Source: Salminus brasiliensis
Lineage: Eukaryota; Chordata; Actinopteri; Characiformes; Bryconidae
Length of the DNA: 64,000 nt
Direction of reading: 5' to 3'
Assembly (NCBI RefSeq): GCF_030463535.1
Contig: NC_132894.1
Location: 17,293,933-17,357,932, forward strand
Shown: positions 1 to 38,282 of the stretch, piece after piece
How the letters are laid out: the number at the start of each line of letters is the position of its first letter
Position numbering within the stretch: the first letter of the stretch is position 1
The notes under the pieces: generated by a model
The model's input: only the letters and a program-made list of their open reading frames with translations
The model's database searches: none
Told to the model about the DNA's origin: nothing
Program-made: the position numbers and the translations under genes

Positions 1-141
1 ACTGTGGACAAAACCAAAAGCAAGAAGGGTCCCACAACACTCGATCTGTATATTTTGGAATATGTTGTAATATTAATATATACACGTGCCTGCCTTTTGA
101 CTGTACTCTGTTCATCTCAGAGCCTGGTCCCACCAGATCCC

Positions 142-3100
142 ATGACCAAGCTTAAACTGAAGAGAGGCTCCCCCAGAGAGGAGTTCCCCAGTCTGGATGG
201 GAACTACACGTATATGGCCCAGGTCCTGGATCTGCACATGTACACCCGACAGTTCAACCGAGCCACAGACAGTGGAGTCATTTTTGATGACATAATTCGT
301 CCAGGCCTTGAGGATCCTGGTGAGACATAGTCATTTCTGTTAAGCACTCAGACGTATGATTTCTACTCGTAAGTAAACGCATGCTAAAATGATTTGCGGA
401 AGGAAATTTCCATGTCTCAATGAACAACTGGATAATAATATGTGCATCCACCAATCAAAACACTTTTGCACAAGATTGCTGGCTTGTTATTTTCATTTTA
501 CAGAACCCAAACCATGTGCTAGATCAACCTTCTAAACGGCGTAACAGTGCAGGTTTCTTCCTCAAAACCACTTCTTTGGTTGATATATATATATCACACA
601 GCACACCGGCATATGGAGGCGTCGGAAACGTCACACTTCTGCAGAAGTTCAAAAGACGCATATAGTGTGGAAGGATGACTCACATCTAGCGTAGCACAAT
701 TACTGTTATAGTTACTTTCTAATTACTGCATTCTTTATCATGTTCTCAATCATGTTCTCAGGTAAAGCCAGTTATTAAAAACAAATGTAGACTTTTAGCC
801 TTAATTTAATACGTTTAAAGCCCGTCTGCTCATTTTCATGATGGGTTTAAGTTGGGTGGGACTGAATTTGGCCTATCTGATGTCAGATCTGCCAACTAAA
901 AAAACAAACAAACAAAACAAATCAGACCTAGATATATTTTTACGTCCCCTACCTCGAATTCCACTTGGCAATTCCACTAGTTCACTTGATTTCAGCAGTC
1001 CCTAAAATACTGTCAATCAATGTAAATCAACACTTGCTGTTTAGATTTTAGACATGCTCAACCACACACATTCTGTCTCAGTTATGCATACTGGAATTTT
1101 CCGTTCCACAGTGTATGATGCTAGCATACATATGAGAGGCAGAATGTTCTGACTGGGGTGATTGCTAATTTAATGAAACTGCCGATCATTCTGCAATGGG
1201 ACACCCTTGCAGTTCTGAGTGGGCTGCAGCTTTCGTTTTTTAAGAGCATTCAAATACAATTAAACTGCATGAACACAGGAATCTATATATTGAATGTGAC
1301 ATTGGTAAATTGCTTATTCTGTTGCCCATCTTTAGTATTACTTTTTTAAGTAGTTGTTTAGATGTTTAAAACCAATAGACACAGGCTTTAACAAAAATAT
1401 TGCAAAATTCATGACAAAACATACAAATGGGAGATGATGAAGAGAGACATGCTGTACTGTTGAGCTCAGCAACACCAAAATGCCTGGAAGACCATGGCAG
1501 ACATAAAATAAAAGCAGTTGATTGCGATGTTTATTTATTGGTGAATAAAACCCCCCTTCACAAAAGCTACTCAAATCAAGAGCACTCTTGAGAAAGTAGG
1601 CATATCATTTCAATCATCATTACAAATGTAAATTTAGAGGGTTTACTTCAAAATGCAAACCACTGGTATCACTCAAGAACCAAAAGGTCTGGATTTTGAA
1701 AAAGCCGGCCTAGCTCTGGAACCATGTTTGTTAATCCGGAGTTAACTTGAGTATGGAGAAGGAAGGACCCACGATCCAAAGCATACCCAATCATCTGTCA
1801 ACATGTGATGGCGGCACCGTTACGGCATGGGTATATACGGCTCTTAATTGAAACTGGGTCAGTGCTGTTTGTTGAAATTACTACTGACAGATGTAGCAGG
1901 ATGAATTTTAAAGTGTAGAGGTATGCTTTCAACTCAAATGTAGTTACAAACTGAGAAAATGCTTCACACTATGTACGGGTTATCACGTAAAACATACAAA
2001 AACATTAAAGAAAAACACAAAAGATGGTGTTTGATGGTGTTTGGTTTCTAGAAAGTCATTGACTGCAAAGCATTCGCATCCAAGTATTAAAATGACTCAA
2101 TATTACAAAAACATCCCTTCCCATATACCTGTGGACCTGACTGTCCTGCTGGTGTTAAAAAAGCATCAATTAACTGGTCAATGAGCATGATCAGTAACCA
2201 ATCTCCCTTGATCCAGCACTACCCCTTGGAGACATTCACAGTAAATCACAAGGCCAGGACTAGACCCACAGCTATTCTGGACGTAGCCCATGAGTCCACA
2301 AGTAGATTACGTCATCCTATGTAGAGTGAACGCCTCATCCTCTCCGACTGACCATTAGCAAGCAGGTACAAAACACAGAATGAGGAAGTGCTTTAAAACA
2401 CATTCCCTCTCATGTATCTCTGTCTTGTCTGTGATCCAGGAACACGCACAGGACCCAAGACAGTAGGCTGTTTGGCTGGTGATGCCCAATCCTACATTCT
2501 TTTCTGTGATTTTTTTGACCGCATCATTGAAGCCTACCACAGCTACAAAGTTGTCAGTGACATTACCCAAGTCAGTGACTTCAATTATGACAATCTGAAG
2601 GTGAGTGTCTTTTTCTTCTTATTATATTTTTTAATTAAACATATTCACATTAGAACCAAAGTTCAGTGTCTGATTGCCGTGGGAGACGCAAATGATGAGG
2701 GTCAAAAGATGAGAGATTTCATGAGTGCATTTGTGTAGGGAGGTGATGACTTTGACCGAGCGTATGCTGTGAGCTGTGAAGTGAGTGTGACCCGCTGTGT
2801 GGAGGACTACTGCTTCCCCACACACTGCAGCAGAGGCGAGCGGAGACAGCTCCTCATGCTGGCCAAAAAAGGTACTTCTCTAAGCTCATTCTCCAGTTCA
2901 TCATAAGTACAGGCAATGGAAGGCAGGCCCTATGTAAAAGTCCTTTCAGTAAAATGTTATATATGAAAATAATAATATTTCCATAAATTTGCTATTTTGA
3001 ACATTGAATTTCAACATCACAATCCGGTGATAGGAACCATGTATTATAGTGTACCGTGCAAGAACATGTTCATACCTGTATACTAACAGGCGTCTTTCAA

Positions 3101-5351
3101 AGAGGAGCTCAAAATATAACTAGATTTGCATTTCCTGAAGAAACTACAACAGTGCTTGAAATGTGGCAAGTAGGAAGTGAAATGTGAGCTTGGCTATGTT
3201 TATGCCGTATAGTTGCTATGCTGGGATTGCTGGGTGTTTGCTACAGCGTCGCTGTAACATCTTAGGTGGACGCTAGCGGGTTGCTAGGTGGTTACTTGGG
3301 TCTCAAGTGGATGTTATGGCATTCTAGGGGTTTCTATGGAGTTGCTATGGGGTTGCTAGTGGGGACTATGGTTGCAAATGTGGTTGCTATGGCATCCTAT
3401 GGCATGCTGCTAAGCACCATAGCAACCACCTAGGATGCCATAGCAACCACATTTGCAACCATAGTCCCCGCTATGGCATCCTAGGTGGTTGCTACGGTGC
3501 TGCTAAGCAGTTGCTATGGGGTCACATGGCATACAAGCACTGTATAATTATGATTCAGTTATAATAATTCAGAACATTTCACATAAGGCAAGTAAAGGTT
3601 TTATGTTAACATCAAATATTTACTAGTAAAAATTCCAACATTTATTTATGAATGCAAGAACTCAATTTCAGCCTGTGACACCATTTCCTACTGGTTAGAT
3701 CTTGAATCTTGAATTTATATGAACTGCAATTTCAACATGGCCAGTTTTTGGAGGAAAACCTGAACTTGATAAATGCTAAATTTTAATCTCAGTAATTATT
3801 GTCTTTCCAGTTCTGGATCAACTTGGTGAAGAGTTCCCAGGAAGGTTTTATTCTATAGATGATCTCAACCAAGAAATGAAGGATCAAGAGATCATTATGG
3901 ATGCTCCACCTGCCTCCTTAATAAAGATCGGTGTGGGTCGCGATTGGCCTGATGCACGGGCCCTGTGGTAAAACCAAAGACATTCAAAAATGAATGTCCT
4001 TGAACATTAGCGTCAAACTCTGGTCCTGGAGGTCCACCACATTTACACATGTTCCAGAGGTTTTCACTGAATTCTGAACATACCTAGTTAGGTTTATAAC
4101 TGCATACACATACACTGTACAGTGAAAAGGCATTTATAATGAATAAATCATTGTTACTTTTGAGTGTGTGGAAATGAGGGAACTACATAGAACATGATTC
4201 TGAACTGTTCATGCAGTATTTTGGTATACCCACTGAACCAAAGCAAAAAGGCTACATGCTGATGCACTGAAGCAAAATTACGATCTAGGCCAGGCACTGA
4301 TAACAGTGTTTTTGCCTGCTGCACTATTCATTTCACAGGGTGAGTGAGGATGGGACCCTGGCAGTTTGGGTTAACATGGAGGACCATCTTAGACTGGTGT
4401 CTTCCAGAAATGATGGCAATATCCAAGAGGCATTTGCAATCATTTGTAATGGCTTACTAAAGGTAAGGCTAAATTCCGACCCCCTTCAGGTACTGCTGCA
4501 TTAGATAAATAACATGACATTCTTACTCAATCACCTCCCTACAGATAGAAGCACTGTATAAGAAGCTGAGACACCCATTCATCTGGAAACCCCACTTGGG
4601 CTGGGTGGTGAGCTCACCTGCAGAGGTTGGGACCGGGCTGAAGGCAAGCGTCACAGTCAAGTTAGTCCATCTGGTCACACACAAACGCCTGGACGACATC
4701 TTGGACAGACTGCGGCTTCGCATGGAGATAAATCGTATGTAATACTGAGCTTCTGTGCAACACCTTGCATAAGAGTTTGTTTACATGGAAACAAAAGACA
4801 AAAGATTACTTCAGCCAGCAGGAGCTCTGGTCTCTTCCCACTATGAGGTGTACTAGCCATAAAAGACTAGCACGGCTACAAGGGTCATTTTTAGAAGTGA
4901 AACTAACTGACTAAACGAGTGGAATTAGGGGAGCTTGTACTTGTTTGGACCGCAATAATAAGAGTGGATAAGAGTGTGCACCCCTAATTTACACATATGG
5001 TTTTCAAATGGACCTGGAGAAACTGTACTCAAAAGAAGAAGGTCAACCAGTCAATAAACTAAATAAATGCGTTATTGACATGTGAAGTGCAGAGGTACTC
5101 TAGGATCAGGATAGAGCACTGCCTTGGTACTGGATAAATGTAAGCATTTTGTGAAACAGTTGGTGAAAGCTGTATGTCCTTTTTACACAGATCTGTCCGG
5201 AATGCACAAAATAAGCAATCAACAAACCATCGGCCTCACTGAAGTTGAGCTTACCCAGTTAGTGGTGGATGGGGTCAAGCTTCTCATCAGAATCGAGAAG
5301 AGACTGGAAAACAACGGGGGCATTGATGACTTGGTGCCAGCACAGAAGTAG
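142..5351 (+). CDS. Creatine kinase-like protein, predicted pseudoenzyme
   Basis: Seven coding exons join in frame: 142-319, 2440-2600, 2739-2871, 3811-3967, 4339-4462, 4545-4734 and 5191-5351, giving about 367 residues (vertebrate cytosolic CKs are about 381). A splice acceptor at 119-120 precedes the first coding exon, so an untranslated exon probably lies left of the window, as in cytosolic CK genes; the ATG at 142 is therefore preferred, though its Kozak context is weak. The fold signature is clear: KTVGCLAGD, HCSRGERR, RDWPDAR, WVNMEDHLR, GTGLK, VVDGVKLL and a C-terminal DDLVPAQK. Key catalytic positions are lost. The active-site Cys (Cys283 in muscle CK) is Ser in VVSSPAEVGTGL; the VRTGR nucleotide-binding motif reads VSVTR; the Arg of GTGLR is Lys; the His of the DDH motif is Glu; and the RGTGG loop is missing and shortened. 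All junctions are canonical GT-AG with no stop or frameshift. Family membership is certain; loss of CK activity is inferred. Confidence 0.93.
1735..2110 (+). mobile_element. Degenerate Tc1/mariner-like relic
   Basis: In intron 1 of the CK-like gene. Phrases typical of a common fish Tc1-like family survive: a segment reading 'gatccaaagcatacccaatcatctgtcaacatg' in part near 1774-1805, and a 3' stretch around 2055-2090 ending in a 'cattgactgcaaagcattc' variant. No reading frame persists. The same family appears near 61.0-61.6 kb. The rest of this intron (320-1734 and 2111-2439) shows nothing else I recognise. Confidence 0.5.
3205..3535. repeat. GGTTGCTATGG-type minisatellite
   Basis: Degenerate repeats of a roughly 11-20 bp unit built on 'gttgctatgg' and 'gcatcctaggtggttgct' fill this part of CK-like intron 3. 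Both orientations of the unit are present, which creates the hairpin annotated separately. Confidence 0.75.
3361..3469. repeat. Perfect 39-bp inverted repeat with 31-nt spacer
   Basis: Bases 3361-3399 are the exact reverse complement of 3431-3469, with a 31-nt spacer at 3400-3430. The arms consist of the local minisatellite unit, so the palindrome probably arose by inversion of part of the array. It could form a strong stem-loop in DNA or in the intron RNA. Confidence 0.9.
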
Positions 5352-5436
5352 CGTCCATTATGGTACTTAATCCGGTGTTCATTTCTTTGCTTCTGCCCAC
5401 AGAAAAACATCTAGAGATTATTAAAAAAATATAAAA

Positions 5437-5442
5437 AATAAA
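5437..5442 (+). promoter_or_regulatory. Candidate polyadenylation signal (AATAAA) of the CK-like gene
   Basis: AATAAA lies about 85 nt after the stop codon in an A-rich stretch. A second AATAAA at 5763-5768 is an equally plausible distal site. Confidence 0.45.
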
Positions 5443-7314
5443 TAACCTACATATATACATACATACATTTCAAAGCTGAAAATAGCGATTAAATCTTTCA
5501 TTGAAGGCCTCAGTTGTATTTTGTAAAAAAAAAAAAAAAAAACGTCTTTCACTGTTCTCAGTTAGAGACCATATTGTTGATCTTCATGCGCAGGTTGCTG
5601 AATACTTTCAGAATTTCTTTAAGCCTTTGCATGGAAGCATGTTTACAAATGCAAACACAAAACATGCCTGCAAAAACGGATTGCAGAATGAACAATGTAC
5701 ATAGCCTATTGTCGGTGAACCAGTCACCTCAACATCACACGTTTTTGGTTATAAATGTAACCAATAAAGAAGCAGACAACATTCTTTGGCTCCAAAACTC
5801 CTTTCAAGTAAGCTTTAATGTGCACCAGTGAGACTGAATCTTGACCCATCAGACGTTTGAGAAATGTACAGTACTACATAGAGAGTAAGGGTTACGGGTT
5901 CAGTAGGATGAAGTGAATGGAGAAAGATGGTGGGCGTAGGAAGGTTATTTGCATTTTAGGTAATTCTTCTGTCGTCGTTCCAACCACCTCCAAGCAGCCC
6001 TGTCCTCTAAGGCAGCATAATCAGCCTGCTCAGGTTATGTACCGCTACAACATGGAACGCAATGTTTCCCAAAGTCTAATCACAGCTTCAGCTATTTTCT
6101 TTAAAACTTATAGTTAAAAAAAATTATAATAATAAAATAAAATTAAGAACAAAAAACAAAACAAAACAAAACAAACCCTTTCCTTAAAAACATGCAGTCG
6201 GGGACCTTTATACTGTCTGTATGCACATAAATGTAACGCATTGCACATTCAACCCTCATTACCTCAGTACAAAAGAACAAACATCTGTTCCAGCACAAGT
6301 GGTCTTACACTTCTTACACATCATTGCCGCCATCATCACAAATTACAAAAAAACAAAAAAACAAAAACAAATTTAAGGTATATTTTCAGAAGCTAAAGTT
6401 ACATCCTACTTCCTTCACATATGGGTGACATTCTAAGGAAGATAAAGCAGCACATTAAAGGCATAAAATGGTGAAATAAATAAACTCAAATCTTTTTTTC
6501 AGGAAAAATAAGATGAACTCAACTCCAAAAGAAATGAACTGTTGGGAGGAAAATCTCAAGTGTTCTTTGACCACACAAGGTCTGCTCCTGTTCGTGTTAT
6601 TATCTACATCTACTACAGCACATAGCGTTATCGTCCACTTCAAATATCATAACAACCCTTTTTATCATACACAGACCAACAGAGTTAAGTGCCACACTCA
6701 CTAACACCACAAGTCAATGACGTCTTTTCTTGGTGGGAGGGAAGAAAAATGTCATGATTTGTGGATTCAAAATATTGAAACTTTGGGATGTGCACAGTCT
6801 GCTCGATGAAATACTGTTTTTAGTAACCTGCCAATGTTATGACTAGGTCTAGAACCTTCTGAAAAGTTGAAACCAACAAAAAACAAACTCTGGTAATATA
6901 AAATAATCATTCAAATGTCACATAAAAAGTAAAAAAAAGAAAAGAAAAAAAAAGAATCTAAAACTGTACGAGGAGAGCAAAAAGCTAACAAAATCATTAC
7001 AGTAAGACATTTAACAAATTTTCTGTACAGAAAACAAGCCTATACAACACCTTTAAATACTCAGGCTGAAAGAGTCTTGTATTGTACAACTCTATGAACA
7101 ATTGAAAACAAAACATTATGTATCGTAACTGTACATGTGGAAAAAGTAGCATCGTAAGTCTCTGTTTCCCCTACAAAGGTAGTTCTGCCAAAGGAACTTC
7201 AAACTGCTGACCCAGAAAGGGTTTTTCATATTATTGCAAAGATGGTTTTCCTAACCTTGTGTAGTATATGTGGGATTTGATAGCAGGGTGGGATTGGGTA
7301 CAAGGAAGTTTTTC

Positions 7315-7335
7315 ATTTATTTATTTATTTATTTT
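7315..7335 (-). promoter_or_regulatory. Tandem AATAAA/AU-rich cluster in the mark1 3' UTR
   Basis: On the minus strand this stretch is a run of overlapping AATAAA units about 110-130 nt after the mark1 stop codon. It could serve as a proximal polyadenylation signal, or it could simply be an AAAT microsatellite. Confidence 0.4.
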
Positions 7336-7443
7336 TTACCCCTCTGTTGGCCAAACAATACAGCAGTAGCTTCAGAAAGCAGTAAATGTGATATCGCTGT
7401 AGCACACAGAGCTGTCGTAGCAGTTGCTTACTTCCAAGGCCAA

Positions 7444-33241
<25,798 letters not shown>

Positions 33242-33640
33242 TTTGTTCGTTTAGGCCGCTTAGCAAAGCGCCAAGCTGGGCAGCAAAGGAACAAACGCTA
33301 CGAAAGGAAGATCGCAAATTCCCAGCCCTTCAGACCGGCATTCCCAGCCTAACTGATGAAAGCGTAGTCCTAGTCCCGAGCAGACGACATATCCCCGACT
33401 GAGCCGACATGGGCCGGAGGCAGTGACCCTTCCGTCTGCGCAGAAGATGCGTTTCCAGGTGACTCCTCTGGACGAGCAGGCGTGGAGCTGCTAGCTAGGT
33501 AGATGATCTGGAGAGGAGGAGAGGAGCGGATGGGCTTTAGACTCCAGCCCGGATCCACCCTGAACAGACTGGGATGAAGACGCATTCAGTCTTCCGTAAC
33601 TAACCAGAGAGAGGTGGTGGAGGAGGGGGTGTGATTTTTG
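33242..33640 (-). promoter_or_regulatory. mark1: mark1 5' UTR and probable promoter region
   Basis: GC-richer than its surroundings, directly upstream of the mark1 ATG, with no TATA element close by. Transcription probably starts here because ptk7 3' sequence begins only about 0.5 kb further right. Placement is inferred. Confidence 0.45.
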
Positions 33641-34120
33641 CGGGGAGATTTAAATGTCATCGAGGTCTTAATATAATATACATTACACTACAGTGAGTGT
33701 GCAGCATGTGTAATGGATATGTAATAGAATAACAATATTTTCCCTTATCCCCTCAACACCCCCCAAAACACACACAACAGCAGCGATGGGTTACTAATAA
33801 TGTGGGATTATAAACCCACATCGATGCTTGAGGAGTGTCGATTGTGTTTTAAAAGGGAAACAGATTTAATACTTATAACATTAATTAAATTATCTGAACA
33901 GTCTGTGCAGTTCAAGCCTTTCGCAGAACATCGCCCTCTAGCGACACGACCCAGCACTGAGGTTTTACACGGATCCTTTCAGTCGATTAAGAGAGTCTTA
34001 GGGTGAACCTCAAAGTGCCAGGTTTTATTCAGCTGAGCAGCATTCTGAATTGAACAGGAAGGAAAAAGTCTGTATATATAAATAAATACAAAATAAATCT
34101 CTTTTTGTAAAATATGTAGC

Positions 34121-34126
34121 TTTATT
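34121..34126 (-). promoter_or_regulatory. ptk7: Candidate ptk7 polyadenylation signal
   Basis: AATAAA on the minus strand about 650 nt after the ptk7 stop codon. Another copy lies at 34024-34029. This gives a compact 3' UTR ending near 34.0-34.1 kb. Confidence 0.55.
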
Positions 34127-34776
34127 GCATCCAAAGAATGCATTACTGGGTTCTTTTTTTAAGCATATCAAAAATCAATGTGCATTTATCTAACAAATAA
34201 AAAGATATAGTATAAAACATTTCAAATAAAAAGGTCAAGGCATTAACAAATACAGCATATCCTTCATTTTACAGGCACTTAAAGCAAAACTTTCAAATCA
34301 ATGATTTAAGACTCTAAACAAAAATCTTAAAAAAATGAGAAATATAAAACAGTACATTTTTGTACAGTAAAGACATGGGGGGAAAAACAGGACATTTAAA
34401 ACTCCTGAAACGATCCTTCTATAATACAAACGTAAAACTGATCAGTGCATGTTTTAAACAACAAATGTACTCTGCACTCGGAGTGAACACTTCTCTTCCT
34501 TTTCTTCTAACGAAGTCACGACGTAGCAGGTCTGACAGAACAATTATTTGAAAAAACCTTTTTAAGAACCAAGGTCTTAATTCCAGCATTTTTTTGTTTG
34601 GTTTGTACCAAGATACAAAATAACTTTTCTCACAAGAACACACTAAAAAAAAAAAACCAAACACACGATCCAGCCCTTTTTGAGAAGCTTTCATAGTCTT
34701 AGCAGACCGGCTCATGTTCTTATGTTCTTTTGTTCGGTGTCCCTTGGTCCAACCCAAAATCATTCCTCCCTCTCCT

Positions 34777-37700
34777 TCACACCTTGCTGTCAGAGGGAAG
34801 TTCGCTGAGAGCCAGAACAACGTCGCTGAATGAGACTCGGTCCTTGGGACTGGCGGCCCAGCAGCGCAGCATAAGCTTGTAGATGCGAGAGGGACAGCCC
34901 TGTGGGGGGTGCAGCTTCAGTTTCCCCTCCTGAAGCCCTAAAGGGAATAGGGAGCCAAAGATCGTTGCCATTAGAGAAAGTTCCAGAGCACCCACCCCGA
35001 GCACAACTGACCTGACTGTAAGGAGCAATCAGGATAAACTTCTGAATATTTATAAGCAGCAAATGTTGAAACTTTTAACTGTACTAAGGCCTTCTAAATA
35101 TGCAGAACAGATAAGAGCCCTGACAACAGACTGTCTCTGTGTATACATTTGGCCCATTAATTATATAATAAAGCTGCTCTGGAGATACAAAGTTGGCTGT
35201 GTCACAAATTAAAGATCATGTACCACACTTGGTGCTTCACTCAGTGGTTCATTTGACACATCTTGGAACTGGGGTTGCAGCTGTAACCAGTTTTACAGTA
35301 TTTAAAGGCATGGTTATGCCAGCTGAGAATCTAGTAGCTCTGCACCGCCATGGCCACACTTTGGCCACTGGCGCCACATTCAAGCACACAGTCTTTATCC
35401 TCCTAAAATGTCAACTAAAAACCCGCAGTGTGGGACTACATCTGGTCCTCCAAAACGGACGCGATGATGGTTATCCCATTTGCAAACAATGTAGACGTAA
35501 AGTGGCAGCTAAAGGAGGGAATACCCCTGAGAACACCATCCCTCTTGTCCAGATCATAGTAGGTGTCCTGTTAATAATTAGGTCCTTAACAGAAAGGTGT
35601 AAAATTGTGACTTATTAAACCCATCCCTTTTGTTGTGTCTTTGTGCTCAAACCTCGCGGTAAGCACCAGTAAAAGCTAAGAGTTATTCGAACGTATAGGC
35701 GCACTGGTGCTGGAAATCTTGTTCGCTAGCCGTGAAGCATGTACCGTGCTGGATGCACGTGGCCGTGTTAAGGCCCTTTCACACCAATTTGAAATTTTCC
35801 AAACCCAATGTGAAAGGCACCGGTACGTTATGTGCATTCATTTTCAAAATTTGCTGTGCCTATTTTTCATCCGTTAAAATAACGCTCGGTGTGAAAGCCT
35901 TAAAAGAAAAATCTCTATTATGAGGATTGTGTTAGAAATAATCCCCTCTGTCTGCAGTATGGTTGTTTTCCACTAACTTATCAGTAAAACATTACAACAG
36001 TAGTTGTTTAGACACTGACCCAGGCTCAGTTTCTCAGATATTAAATATTTTTTAATAGTTATACTTACATAAAAGTCATTTCCAAAGTTAGATCCCTCAT
36101 CTAAACAAGCCAAAGAATTGTATAATGTTGTAGCATATTTTATTGCCAAGGACATGATGCCCTTAAGAGCGGTGGAAAAAAAACAAACATGGAAAATACA
36201 GTGATGCTGTGTCTTACCTTCCACCACATTTTCATCAGCCAGATCAGCATGCGGTAGCTCTCCAAAACTAAAGACCTCCCACATGAGCACTCCAAATGAC
36301 CACACGTCTGTCTTAGTGGAGAAGTCATCCTCAAACACTGACTCAGATGGAAGCCAACGCAGGGGGATCCAGGCCTGGCGATAATTGTAATACTCACTAC
36401 ACACAAAACAAAACAAAAAATCATGTTAAATATTTTATATATATAAACGATCCACCAAAATTCCTTTTAATTTAACCAACCTGTTGTATACATCTTTGCT
36501 GAGGCCCAGAGAAGATACTTTGACCTGGCGCTTGGCACTAATGAGGCAGTTGCGTGCAGCTAGGTCCCTATGGACAAAGCGCTGATTGGAGAGGTGTTCC
36601 ATTCCCCGAGCAACCTGAAGACACACAGACACCTGGGAAGAGAAACAAGACAAGAGACATTGTGGTTTTGTACGCACGCATGCACAAAACTGAACACAGC
36701 GGCATGCAAAACTCTGGCCACCCCTGCTCAAAATGTCCGCTATCGTGAATGGATAAATGAGCAGAAGACTGATCGTCTAAAGGCATAAGGTTAATAGATG
36801 ATAATAGATTATTTTCAACATTTTAAGGAAGATTGTGTTATTTTTGTTTTGTACAATTTTAGTGTGACAAAAAGAAAATGGGCACCATGCAAAAGATTAG
36901 CTTGTAAGGGGCTTGTTTATCAGGTGATGCTAAAGTTTTATACATTACTCAAAGCATGTCAATCTGCAACCATGGGCACCACTAAGCAGCTGCAGATCTC
37001 CACAAAGCAGGAGAAGTCTATAAGATGATGGGGTGTTTTTAGGTAGTGGTTTCCTCAGTTTGCACTGTAATTAATAAGACATTAACCAGGTCTGGAAGAT
37101 TACAAAAACCTTCATTGAGAACTGCTTGAAGGACTGCTTCATAGGTCACATAGGTTGTAAAAAGCTGAATGTGAAAGGAGGATGGCTTCTACAGCAGGGT
37201 AATGATCCCAAACACCACAAAATATAATGAGACTACCTCAAAAAGCGCAAGCTGGAGGTTTTGCCATGGCCTTCAGCCCCCAACCTAAACATCACTGAAT
37301 GTCTGTAGATAAACATCAAACGAACAGTGCATGCAAGACTGCTCAAGAACCTCTCAGAACTAGAAGCCTTTTGCAAAGTGGAATGGCTAAAACACCTCCA
37401 TCCAAGAACGGAAAGATCTGCAGAAAGTTGTGATCCTGGTAAAACAGGGTGTTCTGACACACTGGCTGTGCAGGTGCCCAATTGTTAGATTTTTGGACAT
37501 CACCTTACTTGCTTAGCTATTCACATGAACCAGGTGGTGTACTCCACCTTTTGCATGCACTGTATATGCAAGAAATTGTTTAAACAAGCAAACCAGTATC
37601 AGATTGGCTGACTGCATTGATCTGAATATTTGAACTACACCATTAGTCTGTTGGACAACAGTTTACCTTTTGCTTGGTGCCAAGTGGCCGGTCTTTGACT

Positions 37701-38251
37701 TTCTCATCTTTACTCTTGGACATTTTCAAGTACTGCTTAAGATCACCCTGGGAAAAGAAGCAAAACACTGAGCTTAATGTATTCTTGAATGTACACACTT
37801 TCATTTATGGTTGGAAAAGGACATATGAAATAATAATAATAATAATTGATATGAAATTGTGTGGGAATCAAAAAGAATTGCATCTAAAGTAAAAAATGTA
37901 TTAGTCTTAATTAAATAGTAGTCCAAACTAAGCATTACATCCCACATATTCATGTTCGAACAATGATTTATTAATACTGGAAGACGGGGACTGAAAAAAA
38001 GGGCATGCGTTACCATATCAGCATATTCCAGAATCATGTAATATGGCTCTGCCTCTCTGCACATGCCCAACAAACGAGTAATGTTAGGATGACCAAGCTT
38101 AGCAAACATGTCACTCTCGCGTCGGTAATCCATCTGCAATTGCTCATCCCTTGTCTGCAGACTCTTCACTAGAACCACTGTCTCCTCCACATCTTCACTG
38201 GTCTTTGCCTTGGCCAGGAACACTTCCCCAAACTCTCCCTTACCTGAGTGA

Positions 38252-38282
<31 letters not shown>

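Larger units (their letters stand above)
5352..7443. other. Convergent 3' region between the CK-like gene and mark1
   Basis: No coding exon was found. The left part should hold the CK-like 3' UTR and the right part the mark1 3' UTR (minus strand). The stretch is AT-rich, with A/T homopolymers (for example 5525-5542) and AAAAC-type runs near 6150-6180 and 6345-6370. A minus-strand ATTAAA variant at about 5814-5819 could end a long mark1 3' UTR. Confidence 0.5.

Noticed and set aside
3361-3469. Hairpin as a microRNA precursor
   Set aside because: The arms are perfectly complementary and made of the surrounding minisatellite unit, unlike the imperfect stem of a miRNA gene.
35193-35618. 141-codon plus-strand frame in a ptk7 intron
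   Set aside because: No recognisable motif, no splice partners, and antisense to ptk7. Probably chance or repeat-derived.
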